From contig CANTUV010000035.1 of the NCBI GenBank assembly GCA_947685225.1, positions 41,974,001 to 42,038,000 of the forward strand: a stretch of DNA of 64,000 nucleotides, in the 5' to 3' direction. Positions 24,402 to 36,850 of the stretch are shown here, one piece after another. The notes beneath the pieces were generated by a model. It searched no databases and had not been told where the DNA came from. It was given only the letters and a program-made list of their open reading frames with translations. Every line of letters starts with the position of its first letter. Positions within the stretch are counted from its first letter, which is position 1. The position numbers and the translations under genes were made by a program. Origin of the DNA: Garcia nutans. Lineage: Eukaryota > Streptophyta > Magnoliopsida > Malpighiales > Euphorbiaceae.

Positions 24402-24420
24402 TGGTGCCGTTGCTGGGGAG
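24402..24420 (+). other. Primer-binding site, tRNA-Asp type (Athila)
   Basis: TGGTGCCGTTGCTGGGGAG, seven bases after the 5' LTR. It fits the Athila PBS (tRNA-Asp 3' end, TGGCGCCGTTGCCGGGGA) with two transitions, both C to T. Confidence 0.85.
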
Positions 24421-24536
24421 GCTTATTGGCATAATTGTTTATTAGTAATAGATATTCTAGATTATTTTTCACTGTTTTCATTTTATTTTATTTGTCTTTT
24501 GCTTTTAATTGTTCTTTTGTTCTAGAAATTTTATTT

Positions 24537-26584
24537 ATGCAAGGCAGGAGATCACTTGAAGGAGAGCTATACCCAGTCATTCCAGAAATTCAGAGAGTGA
24601 AAAGGAGCAGGGAAGAGTTTGAACTGTACACCGGATTTGATACTACAGAGGAGAACACTTCTGATTTTGAGTCGGAATCTACACAATCTGTTAAAATGGC
24701 AGAAGAAAGACAAAGGACTATGAGAGATTTTGCTAGACCTGTCATTGGAACTTCCACCTCTTGCATAAGATTGACAGATGTAGCAAGAAATTATGAGTTG
24801 AAGAACATTCATTACAATATGCTGCCATCATTCTATGGAGTTCCAAATGAAGATCCTTTGAACTTTATTCGGGATTTTTATTCTACCCTCAACACTTTTC
24901 CATTGGGAGGACTAACAGAGGACCAGTTGAGGATGAGATGTTTTTCGTATACATTGAAGGACAGGGCAAAGAGCTGGCTTATGATGATGCCCGAAAATTT
25001 GTTAACAACTTGGGATCAAGTTTATAACAAGTTTATGGGCAAGTTTTACTCTCATCAAAAGACAGCTGAATTGAGAGGGAAGATTGCTACATTCTCTCAA
25101 TTTGAAGGAGAACCATTTCATGAGGCTTGGGAAAGATTCAAGATCCAGTGTCCACATCATCACTACCCACTTCAACTTCTGAATCAGTTCTTCTATGATG
25201 GTTTAACCCAGCAATTTCAGAACACTGTTGATAAGCAGCTGGGGAAGCTATGGGAGAAAAGACAGCTGATGAAACTTATGAGATCTTTGAGATGTTGGGA
25301 GCTAATTCTCAACAGAAAAGTGTAAGGGGAAGAAGTAAAGGGGTGAATCAACTGGAAGCCAATAGTGAGATGGTTAATCAGATAGCTGAATTGACAAGGC
25401 AAGTGCAGATGCTGAATATGAAAAATAATTCTCCTTCATCCACTCAAGAAATTTGTGGAATTTGTGGAACTTTCGGGCATGGAGCAAATATTTTCCCCTC
25501 CGCATATGAGACTTATGGGAATGAAGCTGAGCAAGTCAATGCTATGGGGGGATTTCAACCAAGGGTCAGAAACGATCCTTACTCCAATTCTTATAATCTT
25601 GGTTGGCGCAATCATCCTAATTTTTCCTGGGCAACAAATAATTCGCAGCAGCCTTTCCATTTGCTCCAGAGACAGAACCAACAGCATGGCCAATCCTCAA
25701 ATCAGGGGCAGCCTAAGAGAGAGAGTTTGGAAGAAAGTTTGCAGGCTTTTATCCAAGTATGTGCTAAAAATCAAGAGATGAACAACAAGAGGCTGGATTC
25801 CTTAGAAGCATCTTTTAAGAAAGTGGAGACTCAAGTGGGACAACTTGCACAACAGATGCAGATTCAACAAAAGGGGAAATTCCCAAGTCAACCTGAGCAG
25901 GCACAATCAGCGACTGTTCTGAGAAGTGGCAAGGTAATTAACAATAATGTTGAAAATAATTCTGTTAATGCAGGTGAGCAAGAGAACAAGAAGGAAGGAG
26001 AACTAGAGAACAAAGGTGCTGGAGAAAGATCAATGGAGAAGTCCCCTACAGCAGATTTGCACAAGGCAAGCAATCCATACCGGCCACCTATACCATTCCC
26101 TAGCAGGTTGAAGGATGATAAAAAAGATAAGCAATTTTCAGATATCTTCAACATGCTCTCTAAGGTAAGTATTAACTTACCCTTACTTGAAGCAATAAAG
26201 AACATGCCGGCTTATGCTAAATTCTTCAAAGAACTGAATACCAAGAAAAAGAGGTATGAGCCGAATGAAAATGTGATAGTTTCAGAGGTAGCTAGTGCTG
26301 TTTTGCAGCATAAACTACCTCCAAAGCTAAAGGATCCTGGTAGTTTCATCATTCAAATTACTATGGGGAATGAAAAAGGTACTGATGGCATGTGTGATTT
26401 AGGAGCCAGTGTGAATTTAATGCCTTATTCTGTTTATCTTGAATTAGAACTGGGGGAACTTAAACCTACAAAAATGGTGTTGCAATTAGCTGATAGATCT
26501 CTTAGATTCCCGAAAGGGGTTATAGAAGATGTGTTAGTTAAGGTTGGGGGGGTTGATTGTACCTGTGGATTTCACAGTTCTTGA
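24537..26584 (+). pseudogene. Athila gag-protease region, frameshifted
   Basis: I take ATG 24537 (MQGRRSLEGELYPV) as start because the upstream part of the frame is leader-like and hydrophobic. Gag core: YNMLPSFYGVPNEDPLNFIR near 24810-24870, LKDRAKSWLM, FYSHQKTAELRGKI and HEAWERFKIQCPHH. A frameshift near 25231-25245 moves reading to the second frame (GEKTADETYEIFEML...). The zinc knuckle CGICGTFGHGANIFP lacks its final Cys (Phe instead). A Gln-rich linker follows, then the aspartic protease region with DLGASVNLMP (about 26398-26427) and LQLADRSLRFPKG. A second frameshift at the G-run near 26545-26555 breaks the protease. Gag forms the particle and protease matures the polyprotein. Confidence 0.88.
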
Positions 26585-29500
26585 CATGGAAGGAAGTAAC
26601 CCTACACCATCTGCACACACTATTCTTCTGGGTAGGCCTTTTATGGCAACTACCAACACCTTGATAGATGTTAAAAATGGTAAATTGTCAATGACTGTCT
26701 TAGGACAAACAGTTGAATTTTCTATTTTTAACACTTCTCCTATTCCTACAACTGCTTTATATGAGGATTGTTCTTTAATTGATTGTATTGATGCAGTTGT
26801 TTCAGATGTTTTCTTGCAGACAGGTTCCTCAGATAAATTGGAGCTGGCATTGACCTTAGATAGTGATTTGGATATTTTTGATGCAGAAATAGCCAGTTGC
26901 CTTGAGACCTTAGAGAGTGTTGAAATAGAGGAACTTAAGGAGGACCCAGTTTTTGAACTTCCCTCCATCCAAAAGGAAGAGAAGAATCCTTCACTTGAGT
27001 TAGAGCTGAAAGAGTTACCTAAAAATTTGAAATATGTGTTTTTAGGAGATCACAATACCTTACCTGTGATAATATCTAATGAACTTAGTGAAGAGGAGGA
27101 GATGAGGTTGGTGAGTGAGCTTAAAAGATTGAAAAGAGCAATAGGATGGGGATTGAGTGACATCAAAGGTATTAGCCCTTCAATGTGCATGCATAGAATC
27201 ACCTTAGAAGAGGGAGCTAAACCTGTGAGGGAGACCCAAAGGCGCCTTAACCCAAATATGAGTGAAGTGGTTAAGAAGGAAGTGCTCAAATTGCTGGATG
27301 AAGGAGTAATTTATCCAATTGCTAATAGTGAGTGGGTGAGCCCAGTTCATGTAGTTCCTAAGAAGTCAGGAATCACTGTGGTGAAAAATGAAAAATAATG
27401 AATTGGTTCCTACTAGGACTACTACTGGGTGGAGAATGTGTATCGATTATAGGAAGTTGAACAATGCTACAAAGAAAGATCATTTCCCTCTTCCTTTTAT
27501 TGATCAGATGTTAGATAAGCTTTCTGGACACTCACATTATTGTTTTTTGGATGGCCTTTCAGGTTACTATCAGATGCCGATAGCACCAGAGGATCAGTCC
27601 AAGACTACCTTTACTTGCCCTTTTGGGACATATGCATTTCGACGTATGCCCTTTGGCTTGTGCAATGCACCTGCAACTTTTCAGAGATGCATGATGTCTG
27701 TCTTCTCAGACATGATTGATGGTTTTATTGAGGTATTTATGGATGACTTTTCTGTTTTTGGTTGTTCTTTTGATAATTGCCTCAATAAACTTGTTCTTGT
27801 GCTTGAAAGATGCATTGAATGTAACCTTACTTTAAGTTGGGAAAAGAGTCATTTCATGGTTACTCAGGGCATTGTATTAGGTCATGTTGTGTAAAGTAAG
27901 GGGATTGAGGTGGATAAGGCTAAAGTTGAGTTAATTGCTAAGTTACCCCCACCTACCTCTGTTAAGGGAATAAGAAGTTTTTTAGGGCATGCAGGTTTTT
28001 ATCGGAGGTTTATTAAGGATTTTTCTAAAATAAGCCAACCATTGTGCCATTTACTAGGGAAAGATGTTCCATTTGAATTTACAGCACAATGCATGCAAGC
28101 TTTTAATTCCCTTAAGGAAAAATTGACTAGTGCACCGGTGATTGTAGCTCCTGTTTGGTCTTTACCTTTTGAAATTATGTGTGATGCCTCTAATCATGCA
28201 GTAGGAGCTGTTCTTGGGCAAAGGGTTGATAAATTTTTGAGAGTCATATATTATGCTAGCTTAACCCTGAATAGTGCGCAAATGAATTACACCACAACTG
28301 AAAAGGAAATCTTAGCTGTTGTTTTTGCTTTAGATAAGTTTAGATCATATTTAATTGGGTCAAAAATTATTGTGCATTCTGATCATGCAGCTCTAAAGTA
28401 TCTTTTAACAAAACAACATGCTAAACCGCGCTTAATTAGATGGGTGTTGTTATTGCAAGAATTTGATTTCCAAATCAAAGATACTAAGGGTAGTGAGAAT
28501 GTTGTTGCTGATCATTTATCCAGATTACCCTTCTTTAGTGAAAATCTTGCATCTGATAGCATTCATAAAAATTTAGAAGCATTTCCTGATGAGCAGCTGT
28601 TTGTGGTATTTGATGCACCTTGGTTTGCAGATATTGCTAACTATCTTGCTTGTGGTATATTGCGTACTAACATGTCATTTCAGGAAAAGAAAAGGTTTTT
28701 ACACGTAAGTAAATTTTACTGTTGGGATGAACCTTACCTATTCTGGATTTACAAAGATGAGATAGTTCGCAGGTGCGTATCTGAAGAAGAACAACTGAGT
28801 GTTCTTAAATTTTGTCATGACCTTCATTGTGGTGGTCATTTTGGAGGAAGAAAGACAGCAGAAAAGGTGCTTCAAAGTGGTTTTTACTGGCCTACGCTAT
28901 TCAAAGATGCTCAAGAGTATTGCAAGCATTGTGACCGATGTCAAAGAGTGGGTAACATTGGAAGGAGGAATGAAATGCCCCTTCAATCGTATATTGTTGT
29001 TGAACTGTTTGATGTGTGGGGAATAGACTTCATGGGTCCTTTCCCCAAGTCTTTTGGTTATGAATATATTTTAATTGCTGTTGATTATGTTTTCAAATGG
29101 GTGGAGGCGATCCCCACCCGTACTAATGATGTTAATGTGGTTGTTAAATTTGTGAAGGAAAACATTCTTAGCAGATTTGGCACACCAAGAGTGATAGTCA
29201 GTGATGGGGGAAGTCATTTTTGCAACAAGATTTTTGAGAAGTTAATGCATAAATCTGGTGTGAAGCACAAGGTGGCAACCCCATACCATCCACAGACTTC
29301 TGGACATGTTGAAACATCCAACAAGCAAATAAAAGGTATTCTGGAGAAAACAGTAACCTTATCAAGAAAGGATTGGGCGAGTAGATTGCATGATGCTCTA
29401 TGGGCATATCGGACAGCTTTCAAGACTCCTCTGGGTATGAGTCCATACCGATTGGTTTTTGAAAAAGCTTGTCACTTACCAGTGGAGTTGGAGCACAGAG

Positions 29501-29907
29501 CATATTGGGCAATCAAGCCTCTGAATTTGGACTTGGACAAAGTGAAGAGAGAATGATTTCTGCAAATTTCAGAGTTAGATGAGCTGAGGAATGAGGCGTA
29601 TGAGAGCTCGAGAATTTACAAGGATCGCACTAAAGCACTTCATGACAGAATTATAGTGCGAAAGACATTGAGTCCAGGTATGAAAGTTTTACTTTTTAAC
29701 TCTCGACTCCGTCTGTTTCCAGGTAAACTCAAGTCTCGATGGAGTGGTCCTTTCGAGATAACTCAGGTGTATCCTTCTGGTGTCATTGAATTGCTTAACT
29801 CTAGAACAAGTGAGACTTTTAAAGTGAATGGACAGAGAGTTAAACCATATAAAGAAGGATTGCAAGAAGTGAGGATCATTGACAACACTTTGATCCACGA
29901 TCCCTAG
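26544..29907 (+). pseudogene. Athila pol: protease end, reverse transcriptase, RNase H, integrase
   Basis: Frame 26544-27398 holds the protease end (ILLGRPFMATTNTLIDVKNG), an acidic linker and the start of RT (VVKKEVLKLLDEGVIYPI, WVSPVHVVPKKSG). A frameshift near 27385 leads to frame 27388: RMCIDYRKLNNATKKDHFPL, FMDDFSVFG (catalytic box), then a TAA at 27892. RNase H follows ([34 protein letters not shown]), then integrase with [11 protein letters not shown] and CKHCDRC zinc residues and catalytic Asp, Asp, Glu in WGIDF, SDGGSHF and GHVETSN. A TGA at 29554 precedes the C-terminal segment (KSRWSGPFEITQVYPSG) ending at 29907. Domain order is normal for Ty3/gypsy and sequence is well kept, but two stops and two frameshifts disable it. 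Confidence 0.93.
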
Positions 29908-29942
29908 TCTTGCAGTGATGTCCAGCTATATGACATTAAAGA

Positions 29943-29965
29943 AGCGCTAAATGGGAGGCAACCCA
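29943..29965 (+). other. AGCGCT + TGGGAGGCAACCCA motif after Athila pol
   Basis: A 6-base palindrome AGCGCT, then TGGGAGGCAACCCA, which can form TGGG/CCCA with a six-base loop. From memory, a GGGAGGCAACCC motif recurs just after pol in Athila-type elements of several plants, suggesting a conserved RNA signal between pol and the env-like ORF. Its role is unknown. Confidence 0.55.
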
Positions 29966-30175
29966 TCAGTTTGCATTTCTTTTTCATAGTTGTAATTTTA
30001 AATTTAGCAATTTTGATTTTATGTTTGTTTAAATAAATTGAATGGGTGCTTTGATCGGTTTTTATTTTTCTACTGTGTTTCAGGGTTGATCGAAGAAGAG
30101 TTTGCAATTTCTTTGAGATTTGGTGATATAAAATAAAAAATTAAATATAAAAAAAATGTTAAAAGTGGCAGAAGG

Positions 30176-30415
30176 AGACACGGCCAAGCCTCAACAAAAA
30201 AAAAATATTTTTTGCAAAAGTTTCACAGAGGGTGACACGGCAAAGGAGCTTGGCCGTGTCACATGGGACACGGCCAAGCTTCACAAAAATTTTCTTTGTT
30301 TTTATTTTTGCATCTCTTCTTACAGTAAGTGACACACCCATGGGACACGGCCAAGTCACTGGCAGTGTCCCTCAAAACACATCAGACACGACCGTGTCAA
30401 CCCAGACTTGGTTGT
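30176..30415. repeat. GACACGGCC hairpin array in Athila pol-env spacer
   Basis: Five or so units (GACACGGCCAAGC, GGCCGTGTC) in untranslated DNA between pol and the env-like ORF, the same module as in the element's own LTRs but in a shorter array. No coding region is recognised in 29966-30670. Confidence 0.85.
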
Positions 30416-30670
30416 GTCTCCTCACTTTTCCACTTTAAAAAACACTATTTTGCACTGTTTGTCCATTCAATCCCTAGTTTTCTTTATGATCTCTCTCTCG
30501 CTCTCTCGATCTCTCTCTCCCAAAACTCCATTGTTGTGTTTCAAAAGCTTCAAAACCTCCATTTAATCTCAATTTTCTTCACCAAAACTAAAATTAATCC
30601 ATTAAAACTTCTTTTTCTCTTACAAAAGATCGATTTAATCAGTTTTGTCAAATTTTTCAGATTTTTCAAG

Positions 30671-30816
30671 ATGCCAAGAACAAAGATAGTTTCACACCGC
30701 AAGAAGAAGAGACCTATAACTGAAGGGGCTTCTTCATCTTCATCGGTTTCATCTTTGAAGAGAGCAAATCTTTTGGCTCGGGGTTTCTTCCCGACGAGGT
30801 ATGTTAATGATGAATC
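30671..30816 (+). pseudogene. Athila env-position ORF, 5' fragment
   Basis: ATG 30671 (MPRTKIVSHRKKKRPITEGA) opens a basic, Ser-rich N-terminus that runs into S3 after NDES. The reading frame resumes at 36851 past the duplicated GAATC. It lies downstream of pol and before the PPT, the env position in Athila. No signal peptide is seen in this fragment, so an envelope role is not supported here. Confidence 0.75.
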
Positions 30817-31171
30817 TGTAACACCCCTATACCCCGTATACGTACACAGCATGCTAGTACGATCGTAATATACGTATACTGAATATAGATATGCCACTGT
30901 TTACTCAACAAACGACTCATCCCTTTTTAAAACATTAACGAATTTAAATCATTTAAAAGAAATTAAAGACACAACAAATAAAGTGTTTATTTAAAACGCA
31001 GCGGAAAATATAACTAGTATTTACAAATACTTATACGTCAAAATCCAAGTTTTACATAATATAAGATATATACATGGTTGTCAATATGTCTTTGATCTTT
31101 AAGCTCCTCTAGCAAAACCTCAAACTCTAGACTCTACTCGGCCTAGAGGAACTCTCCGGTTCTTCCCTGTC

Positions 31172-31215
31172 ACCTGCGCGATGAATCACAATCGCGCTAA
31201 GCCAACGGCTTAGTG
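31172..31215 (-). other. Conserved double hairpin of S-family LTR (S3)
   Basis: GCGCGAT / ATCGCGC and CTAAGCC / GGCTTAG inverted repeats side by side, 355-400 bases from the GTGTTACA end, as in S1, S5 and S6. Confidence 0.8.
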
Positions 31216-32127
31216 GTACAAATTGCAATAACAATATACTTTTATGCAATGCCTGTAATATCCTAATGTATGCCCTAGAAGTTTGGATATAATTGTTGTT
31301 TGTTTAAATTATGTGTATATGTTATGTTGATAAGAAAAGAAATTGAAATGAGAATGTTTAGGTATTGTTTAAAAAAGGAAATTAATGTGTAGAGAGAAAG
31401 TGTATATGTTGGGTATATGGCAATATATATAACATATACATTAGTCAAAGTGGATGGTCAATGCAAGAGGATATTTATTTGTTATTTGTGAAATTACTTA
31501 AGTGGGCATATAAGTGACAAAAGCTAAGTTAAATGGATGAAGGGCATTTAGGTAATTGCTTTGTTAAAATTGCTTGGTGGAGATTTAAAGAAGAAGAAAA
31601 GGTTGACTTGTGTTGATTTTTCTTTTCTTCTCATTGTGTGGCCGGTTACCAAAGGAAGAAGAGAGGAAGAGAGGTGTTCTTGATGCTAGAATCAAATTGA
31701 AGAAGGAACCAAAGGATTTGGTTAAAGATGTGTGAAATTTCTTCATTTAAGGTAAGTACTCTCTTGTTTTCCTTTGTTATTCTTGAAGTTGTGTTTGAAG
31801 TGAATTTTGATTTGATGAGATTATAATTTGGTGTGGTTGAGATGTGTTTTTAAGTGATGAAAGTGATGGTAAATTAAATTGGTGTTGATTTTGGTTTGAG
31901 GATGGTAAGTTAAGTGGATGTTGGTTTTGAAAGAATAAGAATGATGTTGGTTTAGGGTTTTGAAGTGGTATGTGTTTAAATGTGTTGTTAATGATTTGTA
32001 TATGATAAACATGTAAAGATAAGTGTTAATAACATTGTTTATCTCCATTCGAATAAGGTTATGTTGTGTATAATATGTTTGAGTGCAACCAAAGGAGATT
32101 TGAATATGTTTAGGGTGTTGATTCTTG

Positions 32128-32398
32128 AGTGACACGGCTAAGGAGAGACACAGCCAAGTTAAGGAAATTTGGCCGTGTTGGATTGAATTTGGAGAGACAC
32201 AGTCACTGTCTCAGCCGTGTCATCTGCCCGTGTCTGTTACTGGATAATTTTTGTTGAGAGACACGGCCGTGTCCCTTGCCCGTGTCTGCCACTGCCTGAT
32301 TTTGGTTGAGAGACACGGCCAAGCTAGGGAAGTCCTGGCCGTGTTAGAGCTTTTGGTTGAGAGACACGGCCACAAGCTTGGCCGTGTACCTCAAAGGT
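32128..32398. repeat. S4 cassette 1, type A: GACACGGCC hairpin array
   Basis: About five units, including GACACGGCCACAAGC followed by TTGGCCGTG near 32363-32390. Same type as S1 and S5. Confidence 0.85.
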
Positions 32399-33171
32399 GT
32401 TAGTTGGTATTTTATTTCTTTATTCTTCTTGCATTATTGAGTTTGAACATACATTTGATGATAATGATGATGCATATGATGCTATAGGTAAAATGTGAAG
32501 AGATTGTGTTGCATTGACTTAAATATTGAGAACTCTTGGAAGAGGAAATGTATAGTTTGATGGAGAGTAGTTCTTGAGGTAAGTACAAATTTATATGAAT
32601 GCATTCTTTTACAAGATTGTGAGACTTAACACATTTAGTTATAAATGTGTTAAGTAATTTATTATATTGCTAATATAATGTGACTAATGTTACGATTTGT
32701 ATAGTGTGAAAGATAAGATGATCGCTCATAAAGGTATGTGTTATGTGATTTGTTATAATAAATACGTTATTGACGAATTCAAAGTATATTATGTATATAC
32801 TATTGATGAGTTGTTTTAATGTGAGTTGAGGAATGATAAGAGGTAAAATCATTGTGATTGGTTGAGATGATTCAATGAAATATACGCTCTTGATGTGATG
32901 GGAATCTAAGATTGTTGAATATAATGAGGAATTGCTTTGATGTTAATGTATATTATAATGATGTGAATGATATGTTGGTTTAGTCAATGAAATTGATTAT
33001 GAATATGTGAAAGATGAAGTATTATAATATGAATTGAGACTTTATGATTTAAATGTGATGAGAAGCCTTTATGAATGATTATGATTATACAAATGATATT
33101 GTTAAGGCATGTTTGCCTATTTGATAATGATGAGAATGAATGGAGAAGGTAATGTTAGAAGATCTAAATGA

Positions 33172-33570
33172 GTGAACCTATCTGCCTCCTGCGGAACCAT
33201 GCAGACCCATTGGTTGGGGAACCGAACTTGGACTACCGACCTGGTTGGGGGAAAGGTTCGATATGATCAGTATTATGTATTTATCTGCCTCCCGCGGAAC
33301 CATGCGGACCCTGTGAGTGGGCAACCGAACTTGGACTACCGACCTGGTTGGGGGATAATACGTGGTTGATAGTCTTATACGTTCCTATCTGCCTCCTGCG
33401 GAACCATGCGGACCCAGTGGAATGGGCAACCGAACTTGGACAACCGACCTGGTTGGGGGAAGGATCGTTACTGATAGTTTTATACGTGCTTATCTACCTC
33501 CTGCGAACCCCTGGGATTGGCAGTGGCCTGAGGCCCAGTGGGCAACCGACCTGGTTGGGGGAAAGTTTGT
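33172..33570. repeat. S4 cassette 2, type Z
   Basis: Four tandem units of about 105 bases starting near 33178, 33280, 33387 and 33490, each with 'cctcctgcggaaccatgc' and 'gacctggttggggg'. Unlike the cassettes at this position in the other S copies. ORFs at 33172-33622 are repeat artefacts. Confidence 0.85.
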
Positions 33571-34177
33571 ATATGACGCCATGGTTGTTGGCTATAATTA
33601 TGAACTTTGTATAATATATTAGTGTCTTTGGACCCATGCTTGTGCTTGATTGCATGTGATTCTTAAATGATGAACCAAATGAATAATGTAAATGGAGACA
33701 TAGAGAATTGTGAATGATATGATTGAAGCATGCCTTGATGATATGATTGAATAATAATATGTGTGTTTAGTTAATGTGACATGTGCAAGATGTGATGATG
33801 AAATGAATTGTGGAAAACATAATGTTATGTGATAAATGATGATAATCATGAAATGTGATGTATACAATATATAAGTAAATTATTGTAAGTGAATATAGCT
33901 TGAGAAGCTATGTTGAATAATGAGTTTATGAATAAAAGAATATTATGAAGTATGATGTGTAATATATATATTGAGATATGGATTGTGAATATTAGTGAGG
34001 GATTGTGGTTGGTGATAATGAGATGTATATATGTATATAATATATGAAATTAGTCGAGATATATGAAAGGTGCCATTCAAAAGGAAAAACATGATAAGAA
34101 ACTAATGGTACATGGAATTGTTATATTATTGTATGTTAGAATTTCTATAATGTAAGTTTATATTTTATATTTGTACT

Positions 34178-34219
34178 ACTAAGCTCTCGGGCTTAGCGCG
34201 GATGTGTAATCGCGCAGGT
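34178..34219 (+). other. Conserved double hairpin of S-family LTR (S4)
   Basis: CTAAGC / GCTTAG and GCGCG... / ...CGCGC inverted repeats followed by CAGGTGAC. Slightly less perfect than in S6. Confidence 0.7.
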
Positions 34220-34814
34220 GACTAGGTGGAAGATATGAAGTTTTTTGTGATGCCACGAGAAGAGTAAGAGTTTGTCGAGACCAACTAGAGGGTGATGCAT
34301 ACATGTATAACTTTTAATTATGATGTATTCCTGACAAGAGTGTATTTATATGTATAAATGAAGTTTTGATAAAGATAAGATTATTTATATGTAAGATCAT
34401 TAAATGTATAATGATTTTGTAAGTGTTCCTTAAATTAATGTATGATGGTTTTAAATTCTGTTTAAAGGTTTTTAAATTGTAACGAAAAGTGACATCTTTA
34501 TACTTTATATACTTATTGTATGTATACCAGGTATATGTATAGTACTCATATGGAGTATCGGGGTGTTACAATGCCAATGTCACACATTTCATTAATTAAG
34601 ACAATATTCACAATTGACATCTTTATATTAATCATAAGATTACATTTCGTCATTTTATTCAATTAGTTCATTACTCATGATTTTCATTGACACAAAGACA
34701 AGTATGGGCCCAAACGACACTAATATGTTATTCAAAGTTCAGAGTTACTGCTTTGGTCTATAATTATAATACTCAAGCCCGTAGGCGAAACACATATATC
34801 TCTATCCATGGATA

Positions 34815-34970
34815 GTGTAACAGACCCAGTCTCTTGGACCATCAACTCGGCTAAACTCGAGGAGATCCTCAACCCGGCTAGACTGTTACTTGTAACAGAC
34901 CCAGTCTCTTGGACCATCAACCCGGATAAATCCGAGGAGATCCTCAACCCGGCTAGACTGTTACTTTAAT
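34815..34970. repeat. S3 cassette 2, type Y
   Basis: Two units of about 75 bases with 'gtaacagacccagtctcttg' and 'gagatcctcaacccggctag'. Same type as S5 at 47780-48055. Confidence 0.85.
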
Positions 34971-35574
34971 TCACATTTCACATTATTCAACTGGAATCGG
35001 CTTACGACCTGGTCTTTTCACCTATCCAGTATTTTATAGGCATGCCGCCAAAGCCAGAACTCTGAAGGTTGAATAACACATTAGACACATAATCTTTTCA
35101 TTTATATCTTTATACATTTCTTTCTCATCTCATTCTCATCATTATAGCCAACAACCATGGCTTCATATCTCATAATCAAAATAGGCAACCATGCCTCAAT
35201 CATTTCATTATCATCATTGTAGCCAACAACCGTGGCTTCATATCACATCAAGATAATATACAATATCAATTGCATTAACATACCCTTCATATTTCATCAA
35301 ATGTTTTAACCCTGTAATCAAATGCTTAGCATATGTATAATCAAATATGTTAAGTATCAAATCATGTGAATGTATGCAACAATGTAGTTTGTACTTACCT
35401 TAGGAACAACTCACACCAATCTACAACCTTTCTCTTTCAAGAATTCTTCACCACCTAGGTTAGGACAATTCAACCTCTTCAATACCTAAACCAAAGGTGA
35501 TAATACATACCCACTTAGAGACACACATGAGATAATAAGACTAAGAACCAACTAGGGCAAACCCTACACATGAC

Positions 35575-35975
35575 ACGCTCACCAACACGGGCGTGTCCCT
35601 GACCGTGCCCTAAACTCACAACACAGAAGCTTTGACACGCTCAGAACCACGGGCGTGTCACTGAACGTGTAGTATATTCTGTCTCACAGAAACATTGACA
35701 CGTCCAACAACATGGGTGTGTTCATGGCCGTGTCAATTCCTCACCAACACAGTAGCTATGACACGCTCAGCAACACGAGCGTGTTACTGGCCGTGTAAAT
35801 CTACCAACAACACAGTAGCTATGACACTCTCAGTGACATGGGCGTGTCACTGGACGTGTAAATACTACTACTACACAGAAGCTGTGACACGCTCAGTGAC
35901 ATGGGCGTGTCACTGCTCGTGTCACCCAACCAAGAACACAGAATCATCGATACGCCTAGAAACCTGGTCGTGCTC
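35575..35975. repeat. S3 cassette 1, type B
   Basis: Six units of about 63 bases with 'gacacgctcag', 'acatgggcgtgtcactg' and 'acacagtagcta'. Same type as S6 at 61760-62120; differs from type A by GACACGCTC replacing GACACGGCC in the left arm. Confidence 0.85.
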
Positions 35976-36850
35976 ATGGGTGTGTCAGGCCAAAAATCCA
36001 GATTCCGGCCACAACAACATCTAATCCAACAAATCACTTCTTTTCACCAAAATCCACTTCAAACAAACTTAGCTCAACATACCCAAGAACCATAACAAAC
36101 TAGCAAAAATACCAAAACAACTCAAAACATACATCAAACACAAATCAAGATCATCACCACAAACCCAAAACACAACCACAATAATTTCACTTCCAACAAC
36201 TTACTCTTTCCTTCAATCCAACCCCAAAATCCCAAAATCACTTGAACCAAATACTCTTAAACACATCTTAACCAACATATTCACACACCATCAATAATCA
36301 ACCAACAAACTCAAACACATCTTAAAATAAAATCAAGGAATCAAGAGGTAACTTACCAAAGATGAAGAAACTCTTAATTTCCAACTTGATTACTTGAATC
36401 TTCCTTCAATCTTGAGTTTGAATGTTCAAATCTCTCCCTTTCTCTCTTGTTCCTTTGATAGCCAGCCAAATGAAAGAAAAGGAAAGAAAAGAAAATGAAA
36501 AGCAAGTGATCCATGTGAAGGAATAAAGAAAGAAGAAACAAAGTCAAATCTCAGCCACTTTTTCCTCAAAATCCTCTCCTCCAAGTATATGTATTAAAAT
36601 AATCCAAATATCTCATTCCACTCACTTAATTTTCCATTTCAATTAATTAACTTAATTAATTAAAATCATTAACTAATCATCTTTGACCTCCACTAACTTG
36701 ACTTGTATATGTTGTATATATTTCCATATATACAACATATAAACTCTCTCTTCACTTCCTTTTTCTTTCCAAATACACATATACGCTTAAAGCAATTACA
36801 ACAATTATTATACCAAACTTCTAGGGTATACTTTGGGATATTACAGAATC

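Larger units (their letters stand above)
31254..34570 (+). mobile_element. Solo LTR S4, S family, nested in S3
   Basis: 3317 bp from TGTAATATCC to CGGGGTGTTACA with TSD ATGCC (31249-31253, 34571-34575). Like its relatives it has no coding region. It carries cassette 1 type A (32128-32398), a cassette 2 unlike all others (type Z, 33172-33570) and the double hairpin (34178-34219). Being inside S3, it inserted later than S3, which inserted later than the Athila. Confidence 0.85.
30817..36845 (-). mobile_element. Solo LTR S3, S family, reversed, containing S4
   Basis: Ends TGTAACACCCC and GGGATATTACA, with TSD GAATC at 30812-30816 and 36846-36850. Without S4 it is about 2.7 kb. It carries the double hairpin (31172-31215), cassette 2 type Y (34815-34970) and cassette 1 type B (35575-35975). 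No coding region or PBS, so a solo LTR. It disrupts the Athila env-like gene. Its terminal region and cassette 1 look closest to S6, whereas cassette 2 matches S5. Confidence 0.83.

Noticed and set aside
24435..24536. Upstream ATG as start of Athila gag
   Set aside because: The extra 34 residues are hydrophobic and lie in the leader just after the PBS; ATG 24537 gives the usual Athila gag beginning.
31254..34570. S4 as a full-length element because it is 0.7 kb longer than its relatives
   Set aside because: The extra length is largely the type Z cassette and diverged spacer; no PBS, coding region or terminal direct repeats are visible.
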